In this document: positions 1 to 5,844 of the stretch, in pieces | Position numbering within the stretch: the stretch's first letter is position 1 | How the letters are laid out: each line of letters starts with the position of its first letter | Assembly (NCBI GenBank): GCA_011051745.1 | Contig: DRKO01000265.1 | Span: 1-7,775 of the forward strand | Source of the DNA: Chloroflexota bacterium | GTDB taxonomy: Bacteria > Chloroflexota > Anaerolineae > Aggregatilineales > UBA3940 | Direction: 5' to 3' | Length of the DNA stretch: 7,775 bases | Position numbers and translations under genes: made by a program | The notes under the pieces: model-generated | What the model saw: the letters and a program-made list of their open reading frames with translations, nothing else | Databases searched by the model: none | Told to the model about the DNA's origin: nothing

Positions 1-16
1 AGGGCAAATCTCCCGA

Positions 17-40
17 ATCACGAGGTAATTACCTCGTGAT
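17..40. repeat. Perfect 24-bp palindrome
   Basis: The half-site ATCACGAGGTAA is followed directly by its exact reverse complement, giving 12 of 12 pairs with no spacer. Symmetry breaks immediately outside (16/41 do not pair). A spacerless dyad of this length is typical of an operator for a homodimeric repressor such as a MarR- or TetR-type protein, or of a dispersed intergenic palindromic element. As RNA it would need to open its centre to fold and has no U-tract, so a classical terminator is less likely. The regulator or partner gene, if any, would lie left of the window. Confidence 0.8.
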
Positions 41-41
41 C

Positions 42-66
42 ATCAAGTCGCCAAAGGCGAATTGAT
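42..66. repeat. Imperfect inverted repeat with a TCGCC/GGCGA stem
   Basis: The arms ATCAAgTCGCC and GGCGAaTTGAT enclose a 3-base AAA loop. Ten of eleven positions pair; only 47/61 mismatch. The element begins one base after the 24-bp palindrome. A second TCGCC at 66-70 can pair with the same GGCGA (56-60), giving an alternative, mutually exclusive stem with a 5-base loop. It could be the 3' end structure of the leftward permease transcript or part of a composite dispersed repeat. No U-tract follows in either direction. Confidence 0.6.
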
Positions 67-105
67 CGCCATCCGCCGGGCAAGGCCCGCCCCGCCCCCT
101 TCGTC

Positions 106-1221
106 TCACCGTCCCAGCCGCCGCAGCATGAAAGCCGTCACCGTCACGACGATCACGTCCAGCACCAGCAGAGCCACCATGTGCGGCCACAGGATGAGCA
201 CCCCCCCGCCCTTGAGCATCACACTGCGCACAATCGCGATGTAATGCTGCACCGGCAGCGCGTTGGCCGCAAAGGCCAGCACGCTCGGTAGCCGCGAGAT
301 CGGGACCATGTAGCCGGACATCGTGAGCGCCAGCATGATGTAGATGAAGAGGATCGTGATCGCCTGCTGCTGCGTCTGCGAGATGGCCGAGATCATCAGC
401 GCCATGCAGACTTCCGAGATCAGGTACAGCAGCGTCATCAGGGTGAGCAGAATGATCGAGCCGCGCATCGGCAGCGAGAACGCCAGACGCACCACCACGA
501 ACAGGATTCCGAAGTTCACCAGGCCGATGATGATCGGGCTGATCGCCTTGCCGAGGATCAGTTCAACCTGACGCACCGGCGTAACGGCCACCTGCTCCAG
601 CGTGCCGACCTCCCGCTCCCGGACGATGCTCATCACGGCGGCCAGCGCCGCCACCTGAAAGATGATGAAGGCCATGTGGGCGGTCAGGTCGTAGGGCTTG
701 CTGTCGAGTGCCTGATTGTAAAGCGCCTCCTGCCGCAGGTCTACGCCGCGCGGGGCCATGTTCCCCGCCGAAGCCAGCGCCACGTTCCACCCCAGCGTTT
801 CGATTGCGCCCTGCGCGGCGGCCTGCGCCTCCCCGGCCACCACGACGTTTGTCCCATCCACGATGAGCTGCACTTCCGCCGTCCGGCCTTCCTGAAGGTC
901 GCTTGAGAAGCCCTCCGGGATGACGACCAGAGCGCTGGCCTGCCCGGCGTCAATCAGATCGCGGGCTTCCTCCAGTGTCCCGGGGTAAAGCTGAACGCTC
1001 AATTCCTGCGTGTTGTCCAGCGCGGCGATCACCTCACGGCTCAGGCTGCTGCGGTCCTGATCAATGACGGCTGTGGCAATGTCGCTCAGGCTGCTGCTCA
1101 CCCCCCCGCCGATCAGCAGAAGCTGCGCCAGCGGGCCGATCAGAACGAACAGCATCAGCAGCCGATCCTGCGTGAACTGGATCAACTCTTTGACGACAAG
1201 CGAACGCAGACGGTTAAACAT
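106..1221 (-). CDS. ABC-2 type transporter permease (second of pair)
   Basis: This is a 371-residue integral membrane subunit of an ABC exporter of the YhhJ/YbhR/NatB kind. An N-terminal cytoplasmic stretch (KELIQFTQDR) leads into TM1 (about 21-39). A large extracytoplasmic domain follows (about 40-180, with AVIDQD near 51-56 and the LVVIPEGF motif near 98-105). Five further TM helices lie at about 181-200, 226-249, 255-280, 285-306 and 340-364. The cytoplasmic motif EREVGTLEQVAVTPV (202-216) is the hallmark that couples to the ATPase. The frame stays open further upstream to 1392, but that extension lies inside the preceding gene and is not membrane-like. The start at 1221 is chosen because it shares its A with the upstream TGA stop (TGATG), has a GGAAGAAG-like site before it, and gives the family N-terminus. 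The substrate cannot be told from sequence; drugs, lipids or sodium are the usual options. Confidence 0.9.
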   Translation of the reverse strand: MFNRLRSLVVKELIQFTQDRLLMLFVLIGPLAQLLLIGGGVSSSLSDIATAVIDQDRSSLSREVIAALDNTQELSVQLYPGTLEEARDLIDAGQASALVVIPEGFSSDLQEGRTAEVQLIVDGTNVVVAGEAQAAAQGAIETLGWNVALASAGNMAPRGVDLRQEALYNQALDSKPYDLTAHMAFIIFQVAALAAVMSIVREREVGTLEQVAVTPVRQVELILGKAISPIIIGLVNFGILFVVVRLAFSLPMRGSIILLTLMTLLYLISEVCMALMISAISQTQQQAITILFIYIMLALTMSGYMVPISRLPSVLAFAANALPVQHYIAIVRSVMLKGGGVLILWPHMVALLVLDVIVVTVTAFMLRRLGR

Positions 1222-2339
1222 CACGCAATCTTCTTCCGAAACATCATGATCGCAAGCACCAGCCCCAGCAACCCCATGATCGCCAGCGCCGCCGAATCCC
1301 GCCACAGCGCCAGCAGGGAGAGCCCCTTCAGCGCGATCCCCCGTGAGAGGGTGATGTAATGTGTGGTCGGGAGCAGGTTGGAGAAAATCCACGAGGCGGC
1401 AGCATCCCGGCTGACGGGGTCGGAGAGGCCGCTCATCAGGAAGCCGGGCATAAAGAGCACCAGCAGGATGATCACCATCGCCGTCTGCTGCGAGCGGGCG
1501 AAGCTGGCAACCACCAGGCTGAAGGCCATGCAGGCCATCAGATAAGCCGCCGTCGCCACGATCCAGGCCAGCAGGCTCCCCCGGAAAGGCACGCCAAACC
1601 AGAAGATCGCCACCGCCAGCGAGATCAACGCGCTCACCAGCCCCAGCGTCAGGTAGACGGCCACCTTCCCCACCAGCACATCCGAACTTAACACCGGCGT
1701 GGTGACGAGCGTCTCCAGTGTGCCGCTCTCCTTCTCCCGCGTGATGCCGAGCGCAACCGCCATCGCGGGCAGGATCAACACCAGCGCCATCAGGCCGGGA
1801 ACCATGCTGTGCTGGGAAGTCATGTTCTCGTTGAACCAGACCCGCGTCCGCACCTCAATCGGCGGAGGGGCAGCCAGCCCCATCCGGGCGGCGAAAATCT
1901 GTGTGCGCTGCTGAACGGCGTTCATCACCTGACGGGCCGCCGGGGCGTCAATCCCATCTACGACGTTGTGTACCGGCGCATAGCCTCCGGCGCTCAGCGT
2001 CTCACCAAAGCCCGGCGGGATGATCAGTGCGGCGTCCGCGCGGTCGCTGTCCAGCAGGGCGACGGCCTCGTCGTAGTTGCGCGGATAGCCAACGATGTGC
2101 AGATAGCCGTCGCTGGTCAGCGTGCGGATATACTCCGCCGAGGTGGGCGTCTGGTCCATATCCACAACGGCGATGTTGCTCTCGTCTATGTCAAAAGTGA
2201 AGATATAGGCCAGCAGCGTCAGCACGACGGCGGGCGCGAAGATGGTCAGGAACAGTGCGCCGGGGTCCATCAGGACATGAACGAACTCCTTACGGGCGAT
2301 GGACCACGTGCGCCGTATGGGCAGGAAAAGCCACTTCAT
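1221..2339 (-). CDS. ABC-2 type transporter permease (first of pair)
   Basis: This 372-residue membrane subunit is paralogous to the next gene and likely its heterodimer partner in one ABC exporter. It has an N-terminal cytoplasmic segment (RRTWSIARKEFVHVLMDP), TM1 at about 28-48 and a large extracytoplasmic domain at about 49-178 (VVDMDQTPTS near 58-67, ALIIPPGF near 104-111). Five TM helices follow at about 179-199, 226-250, 256-280, 286-306 and 345-366. The coupling motif EKESGTLETLVTTPV is at 202-216, the same residue numbers as in its partner. The start ATG at 2337-2339 is preceded by a GGGAGC-type ribosome site about 10 bases away. The gene leads the leftward operon and is divergent from the FemAB operon. 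No ATP-binding gene is adjacent inside the window, although such permeases need one. Confidence 0.9.
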   Translation of the reverse strand: MKWLFLPIRRTWSIARKEFVHVLMDPGALFLTIFAPAVVLTLLAYIFTFDIDESNIAVVDMDQTPTSAEYIRTLTSDGYLHIVGYPRNYDEAVALLDSDRADAALIIPPGFGETLSAGGYAPVHNVVDGIDAPAARQVMNAVQQRTQIFAARMGLAAPPPIEVRTRVWFNENMTSQHSMVPGLMALVLILPAMAVALGITREKESGTLETLVTTPVLSSDVLVGKVAVYLTLGLVSALISLAVAIFWFGVPFRGSLLAWIVATAAYLMACMAFSLVVASFARSQQTAMVIILLVLFMPGFLMSGLSDPVSRDAAASWIFSNLLPTTHYITLSRGIALKGLSLLALWRDSAALAIMGLLGLVLAIMMFRKKIA

Positions 2340-2597
2340 GCAATGCTTGCTCCCAGTTTCTCAATTCATCAGCCAGATCGTATCACCAAACCAGCCGCTC
2401 AGCCACAGTTCCCGGATCACAAACCGCTAACATCCGGCCCCCTCCAGAGGGTGCTTCAGCTCCGGGGCAGAATGCATGTAGCGTCCGCCGTCTGGTGTGC
2501 TGGAGCGGCTTTCCTGTCTATAATCTCCCCTGAGAGAGTCGGCAAACGCGCAAAGCCCTGAGACCAGGGAAGCCTGCTTCAGAGAGGACGATCAGCC
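2340..2597. other. Divergent intergenic region between two operons
   Basis: These 258 bases separate the leftward permease genes from the rightward FemAB operon and must contain both promoters unless one is read through. A clear -10-like hexamer for the rightward genes is present (separate entry). No equally good -10/-35 pair was seen for the leftward genes; a weak ATCGTA at 2377-2382 reads TACGAT on the minus strand. A short CCCTC/GAGGG stem (2440-2451) is probably too small to matter. Several open frames cross the region, but none has coding character. Confidence 0.6.
2519..2524 (+). promoter_or_regulatory. Putative -10 hexamer (TATAAT) for the rightward operon
   Basis: An exact TATAAT consensus lies in otherwise GC-rich DNA about 74 bases before the first FemAB start, so transcription could begin near 2531. 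The expected -35 zone around 2495-2502 (GTGTGCT) matches TTGACA poorly, and TG lies one base off the extended -10 position. The call rests on the -10 element and its placement only. Confidence 0.4.
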
Positions 2598-3629
2598 TTG
2601 TTTGAGTTTGACGAAAGAGAGTGGGACGCCTTCGTGAAGAAGCGGGGCGGACACCTGCTCCAGACCTCGCGCTGGGGCCGGTTGAAAGCCACCTTCGGCT
2701 GGGAGTATGAAATCCTCACCCTCAGCGACGGAACGACTCTGTCCGGCGGAGCGCTGGTACTGATCCGACCGTTGCCGCTGGGGCTGGGCACAATCGCCTA
2801 CATCCCGCGTGGGCCGATTGTTGACTGGGATGACGGGGATACGATCTCGGACCTGCTGACGGCGCTGGGCCTGCTCGCGCGGAAATACAGGGCCGTTCTC
2901 CTCAAGATCGAGCCGGACGAGCGCGACACCCCGCAGATGCGCGAGCGGCTGCAGGCGCTGGGCTTTCGGCCCTCATCGCACACGATCCAGCCCCCGCGCA
3001 CCATTCTGGTTGACATCACGGGGTCAGAGGAAGACATCCTGGCCCGCATGAATCAGGGCACGCGGCGCAAAATCCGGCTTGCAGAGCGGCGGGGCGTCAC
3101 CGTCCGAACAGGCAAGGCCCGTGATCTGGACTCCTTCACCGCCCTGATGCAGGAAACGGCGGCCAGAAACGCCTTCGGCGTCCACAGTCCGGCGTACTAC
3201 CGTCAGGCCTATAAGCTGTTCGCTCCGACGGAGCAGGCCGTCCTGCTGATGGCCTCCTACGAGGAGCGCGATCTGGCCGGTCTGATGGCGTTCGCGCTGG
3301 GAAGAAGGGCGTGGTACTTTTACGGCGCGTCCTCGGACGAGGAACGTCAGCGAATGCCCACCTACGCATTGCAGTGGGAGGCGATCCGCTGGGCACGCGG
3401 GCGGGGCTGCACGGTGTACGACATGTGGGGCATCCCCGACGCCGACGAGGAGGAACTCGAAGCCCTTTTTCAGCACCGCCACGATGGGCTGTGGGGTGTC
3501 TACGGCTTCAAGCGGGGCTTCGGCGGGCAGGTCGTGCGGACGGTTGGAGCGTGGGATCGGGTCTACAGGCCGCTGCTGTACACCGCCTACCGGGCCGCCG
3601 TCGCACGCCGGGCAGGAGCAGGAACGTGA
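2598..3629 (+). CDS. FemAB-like peptidyl/aminoacyl transferase 1
   Basis: This 343-residue protein belongs to the FemA/FemB/FemX superfamily. These enzymes are double GNAT-fold transferases that move amino acids from aminoacyl-tRNA onto the lipid II stem peptide, or in other branches modify other acceptors. Visible blocks in order: HLLQTSRWGRLK (19-30), YIPRGPIVDWDD (68-79), the basic hinge GTRRKIRLAERRGV (154-167), WYFYGASSDEE (239-249) followed by RMPTYALQWEAIRWA, and the C-terminal GFKRGFGG (303-310) plus the VGAWD and LLYTAYRA blocks. There is no signal peptide or membrane segment, consistent with cytosolic work at the membrane surface. The start is TTG, chosen because it sits at the family N-terminus and follows AGAGAGGA at 2581-2588. 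It is the first gene of a six-gene cluster and overlaps the next by four bases. It is paralogous to the fourth gene. The exact amino acid and acceptor are unknown. Confidence 0.88.
   Translation: MFEFDEREWDAFVKKRGGHLLQTSRWGRLKATFGWEYEILTLSDGTTLSGGALVLIRPLPLGLGTIAYIPRGPIVDWDDGDTISDLLTALGLLARKYRAVLLKIEPDERDTPQMRERLQALGFRPSSHTIQPPRTILVDITGSEEDILARMNQGTRRKIRLAERRGVTVRTGKARDLDSFTALMQETAARNAFGVHSPAYYRQAYKLFAPTEQAVLLMASYEERDLAGLMAFALGRRAWYFYGASSDEERQRMPTYALQWEAIRWARGRGCTVYDMWGIPDADEEELEALFQHRHDGLWGVYGFKRGFGGQVVRTVGAWDRVYRPLLYTAYRAAVARRAGAGT
3614..3618 (+). promoter_or_regulatory. Ribosome binding site that fixes the PIN gene start
   Basis: AGGAG lies seven bases before the GTG at 3626, inside the last codons of the FemAB gene. 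It supports GTG as the start over any codon further upstream, although the frame stays open well into the FemAB gene. Confidence 0.75.
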
Positions 3630-4060
3630 CGGAGCGCGTCGTCGTGGATGCCGGTGTGGTAACCTCACTCTTCATCGAAGGCGGGGGCACATCACAGGCG
3701 CGGACGCTTTTCAGGCAGCTGGAGGCGGGCGGCGAGGTCGCCGTGCCGGGCTTCTGCTTGGCAGAATGCGCCGACGCCTTCCGCAGGCAGGCACAGAGCG
3801 GAAAAGCGTCCCCGCAGCAGGCGCAGGAATGGCTGGCCGCTCTGCGGGCGTTGCCGCTCAGGATCGTGCCCATTGGCGGGCTGCTCCCGCGTGCGCTGGC
3901 GCTCGGTCTCTCTCATGATCTCGGCGTTTATCCGGCGCTGTACATCGCGCTCGCAGAGCAACTTGGCTGCCCGCTCGTCACCGCCGATGAGCGGCTGGCG
4001 AGCGCCGCACAGTCCGAGGGGATGGTCGTATACTCCCCGGCCAGCTTCGCAGGCAGGTAA
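3626..4060 (+). CDS. PIN-domain protein, VapC-like, with an altered active site
   Basis: This 144-residue protein has single PIN-domain architecture; PIN proteins are metal-dependent RNases, often VapC toxins. Motif 1 is VVVDAGV with Asp8. The conserved acidic residue of helix 2 is Glu47 in VPGFCLAECADAF. The last motif is LVTADERL with Asp121. The third expected acid, normally in a YDALYxALAE block, is replaced: the protein reads VYPALYIALAE, with Pro103 encoded by CCG. It starts at GTG inside GTGA, overlapping the FemAB stop by four bases. No antitoxin-like small gene is next to it: the upstream neighbour is a full-length transferase and the downstream one a membrane protein. It may be a solitary PIN RNase, a weakened enzyme or a nonenzymatic RNA binder. 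The domain call is firm, the function is not. Confidence 0.85.
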   Translation: MTERVVVDAGVVTSLFIEGGGTSQARTLFRQLEAGGEVAVPGFCLAECADAFRRQAQSGKASPQQAQEWLAALRALPLRIVPIGGLLPRALALGLSHDLGVYPALYIALAEQLGCPLVTADERLASAAQSEGMVVYSPASFAGR

Positions 4061-4062
4061 CG

Positions 4063-4635
4063 ATGAGCGAACAGGGCGAACTTGAGCACTTCCGTTTCAT
4101 GCCACAGGCCCGCAACCTGCGCGGCGTTTTCCGCGCTCTGTGGGGGCTGATCGGCGTGGCAAGCGTGGTGGTCGGTCTGATGGCGATCATCGTGCTGGCG
4201 CTGCGCTTCAGGGAGGGAGGAGTCAGCGGGCGAGATGGCCTGCTCGCTCTGGGGATAACGCTCCTGATCCTGTTTTTCATCTACCGGGCGCTCCTTTCGG
4301 CCTGTGCCACCTACGTCACCTCATCGGATATCGCGCTCAGCGACGCGGGCGTCCACCTGTCCCTGACGAAACGCCGCTCCCGACTGATCCCCTGGGAGGC
4401 GATCGGCGACGACGCCGTTCGGGAGGTCAGGCCCAGGCCGATGTTCAGACCGCTTCGGCAGGATGTGCGGGCGTTTGCCGTCCATGCCCCCGGCCTCCCG
4501 CTCCTGCACCGCCTGACCGGGCTGTACTACGGCGTCGGCTTTAAGCCGGTTTTCATCGTCCACTCAGACCACGACCGGTATCAGGTGTTGATCGAACGAC
4601 TGATGCTCAGGCGTGGCTCCGCCCCGTCAGAATAA
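4063..4635 (+). CDS. Two-helix membrane protein of unknown function
   Basis: This 190-residue protein was not recognised as a named family. A short charged N-terminus (about 1-22) precedes two strongly hydrophobic segments at about 26-47 (GLIGVASVVVGLMAIIVLAL) and 60-80 (LLALGITLLILFFIYRALLS). The C-terminal 105 or so residues are soluble. They contain SSDIALSDAGVHLSL, then RRSRLIPWEAI, and end in FIVHSDHDRYQVLIERL. The order 'helical hairpin, then a beta strand ending in IPWEAI' resembles bacterial PH-like (DUF304-type) membrane proteins, but this is inference. The ATG follows the PIN stop by two bases with AGG five bases upstream. The next FemAB gene starts just after its TAA, so it is probably translated together with both transferases and could anchor them at the membrane. 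Confidence 0.75.
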   Translation: MSEQGELEHFRFMPQARNLRGVFRALWGLIGVASVVVGLMAIIVLALRFREGGVSGRDGLLALGITLLILFFIYRALLSACATYVTSSDIALSDAGVHLSLTKRRSRLIPWEAIGDDAVREVRPRPMFRPLRQDVRAFAVHAPGLPLLHRLTGLYYGVGFKPVFIVHSDHDRYQVLIERLMLRRGSAPSE

Positions 4636-4636
4636 C

Positions 4637-5809
4637 ATGACACGCGCAACGTTCAACCCGGACGGCGACATCGCCGCGATATGTGGATACACACCGATGC
4701 AGATTCACCCGATGGCGGTCACCGACCGCAACACCTGGAACGCCACGCTGGCGCTGATGCCCTACGCCCATGTCCTGCAAACATGGGAGTGGGGCGAGTT
4801 CAAGGCCGCCACCACCGGCTGGAAGCCGGAGCGCATCGCCTACATGCACCGGGGCGAGGCGGTGGCAATGGCGCAGGTTCTCACCCGGCAGGAAGGGCCG
4901 TTCCGCATCATGTATGTGCCGAAAGGCCCCGCCCTCGACTACACCAATCAGCCGCTCCGGCTGGCAGTCATCGAGGCGCTCAAGCGGCATGCTCTTGAGC
5001 GGGGCGCGATCTTCATCAAGATTGACCCCGACGTGGTGATCGGCGTGGGCGTGCCCGGCACACCGGAGGCTTACGAGGAGCCGCTCGGCCAGCAGATCGC
5101 CGCCGAGTGGGGACAGGCCGGATGGCGCTTCTCACGCGAGCAGGTGCAGTTCCGTAACTCGGTCATCGTTGACCTGCGGCGCAGCGAAGAAGAGTTGCTG
5201 GCCGCGATGAAGCAGAAAACGCGCTACAACGTCCGGCTGGCTGCGCGGCGGGGCGTGGAGATTCGCTTCGGCAGCGCGGATGACCTCGACCTGCTGTACA
5301 GGCTCTACGAAGAGACGGCCCGCCGGGATGACTTCGTGATCCGCCCTCTGGAGTACTACCGGCGGGCGTGGGGGGACTTCATGCGGGCCGGGCTGGCCCA
5401 GCCGATCATCGCCGAGTACAGGGGCAAAGCCATCGCCCATGTGATCATCTTCGGGTTCGGGAAGCGGGCCTGGTACTTCTACGGTGCGTCCTCCGACGAA
5501 GAGCGCAACCGGATGCCAACTTACGCGCTCCAGTGGGAGGCGATGCGCTGGGCCAGAGCCCAGAAGATGATCGTGTACGACTTCTGGGGCGCGCCGGACG
5601 ACTTCCACGACGAGAACGATCCGCTGGCAGGCGTCTTCCGCTTCAAGGCCGGGTTCGGTGGGGTGGTGGTGCGCCGGATCGGCGCGTGGGATTATCCGGC
5701 CCGACCCGCGCTCTACACCGCCTACACCCGCGCCATGCCCGCCGTGCTGGGCGTGATGCGGAGCGTGGCCCGGAGGCGGCTGCGGCAGGGGAGCCATCAG
5801 ACGGCCTGA
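4637..5809 (+). CDS. FemAB-like peptidyl/aminoacyl transferase 2
   Basis: This is a 390-residue paralogue of the first gene in the cluster. It carries the same ordered blocks: HVLQTWEWGEFK near the N-terminus, YVPKGPALDY, the hinge KQKTRYNVRLAARRGV (192-207, closer to the family consensus than copy 1), WYFYGASSDEE (from 279) with RMPTYALQWEAMRWA, RFKAGFGG (335-342) and the IGAWD and LYTAYTRAMP blocks. Compared with copy 1 it has an insertion around PDVVIGVGVPGTPEAYEEP, before the second half, and a basic C-terminal tail. The chosen ATG begins one base after the preceding TAA. ATG at 4697 or 4712 would match the N-terminus of copy 1 better, and GTG at 4613 would overlap the preceding gene. None of these has a strong ribosome site. 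The role is probably the addition of an amino acid to a cell-wall peptide or similar acceptor. Confidence 0.88.
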   Translation: MTRATFNPDGDIAAICGYTPMQIHPMAVTDRNTWNATLALMPYAHVLQTWEWGEFKAATTGWKPERIAYMHRGEAVAMAQVLTRQEGPFRIMYVPKGPALDYTNQPLRLAVIEALKRHALERGAIFIKIDPDVVIGVGVPGTPEAYEEPLGQQIAAEWGQAGWRFSREQVQFRNSVIVDLRRSEEELLAAMKQKTRYNVRLAARRGVEIRFGSADDLDLLYRLYEETARRDDFVIRPLEYYRRAWGDFMRAGLAQPIIAEYRGKAIAHVIIFGFGKRAWYFYGASSDEERNRMPTYALQWEAMRWARAQKMIVYDFWGAPDDFHDENDPLAGVFRFKAGFGGVVVRRIGAWDYPARPALYTAYTRAMPAVLGVMRSVARRRLRQGSHQTA

Positions 5810-5833
5810 ACCGGCAGAGCATATCCCGCCTGA

Positions 5834-5838
5834 AAGGA
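5834..5838 (+). promoter_or_regulatory. Ribosome binding site of the yjbQ homologue
   Basis: AAGGA lies six bases before the ATG at 5845. It decides that start, because the same frame stays open far upstream into the FemAB gene. Confidence 0.75.
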
Positions 5839-5844
5839 AGAGAG

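Larger units (their letters stand above)
1..105. other. Noncoding stretch downstream of the permease operon
   Basis: No gene is supported here. The stretch follows the stop codon of the second leftward permease gene. It contains a perfect palindrome, an adjoining imperfect inverted repeat, and a C-rich run next to the permease stop codon. No minus-strand reading frame begins here that could be the missing ABC ATPase: the only ATG (read from 43 leftward) meets a stop after four codons. A plus-strand frame runs in from the left edge and stops at 63-65, so the tail of a convergent gene cannot be excluded, but the roughly 20 visible codons do not establish one. Confidence 0.55.

Noticed and set aside
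3..65. Possible C-terminal tail of a plus-strand gene entering from the left (ends NYLVIIKSPKAN)
   Set aside because: Only about 20 codons are visible and they run through the palindromes. There is too little to call coding, though left flanking sequence could change this.
78..88. GGGC/GCCC mini-hairpin as terminator of the permease operon
   Set aside because: It has only four pairs and no T-tract on the minus strand.
1222..1392. Upstream extension of the second permease reading frame
   Set aside because: The extra 57 residues lie inside the first permease gene and are not membrane-like. The TGATG junction gives a family-typical start at 1221.
2437..2468. GCCCC/GGGGC and CCCTC/GAGGG pairings in the divergent region
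   Set aside because: The stems are short, overlap each other and are expected by chance in GC-rich DNA. There is no riboswitch or small-RNA signature.
1809..2561. Long plus-strand frame opposite the first permease
   Set aside because: It is antisense to a well-supported membrane protein, its composition is Arg/Gly/His-rich shadow coding, and no domain is visible. Long antisense frames are common at this GC content.
3311..3625. N-terminal extension of the PIN reading frame into the FemAB gene
   Set aside because: The translation is Arg/Gly-rich noise. The AGGAG site and GTG start at 3626 give a complete PIN domain from residue 1.
3024..3668. Long minus-strand frame opposite the first FemAB gene
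   Set aside because: It is a Pro/Arg-rich shadow of a clearly coding sense frame, with no recognisable motif.
5132..5797. Minus-strand frame opposite the second FemAB gene
   Set aside because: It is an antisense shadow rich in Pro/His/Arg, and the sense strand holds all the conserved FemAB blocks.
5368..5844. Upstream extension of the yjbQ frame
   Set aside because: It overlaps the FemAB gene out of frame. The AAGGA site and ATG at 5845 give a full-length 132-residue UPF0047 protein.
5810..5844. Thiamine riboswitch ahead of yjbQ
   Set aside because: The gap is only 35 bases, far too short for such an element, and shows just a ribosome binding site.
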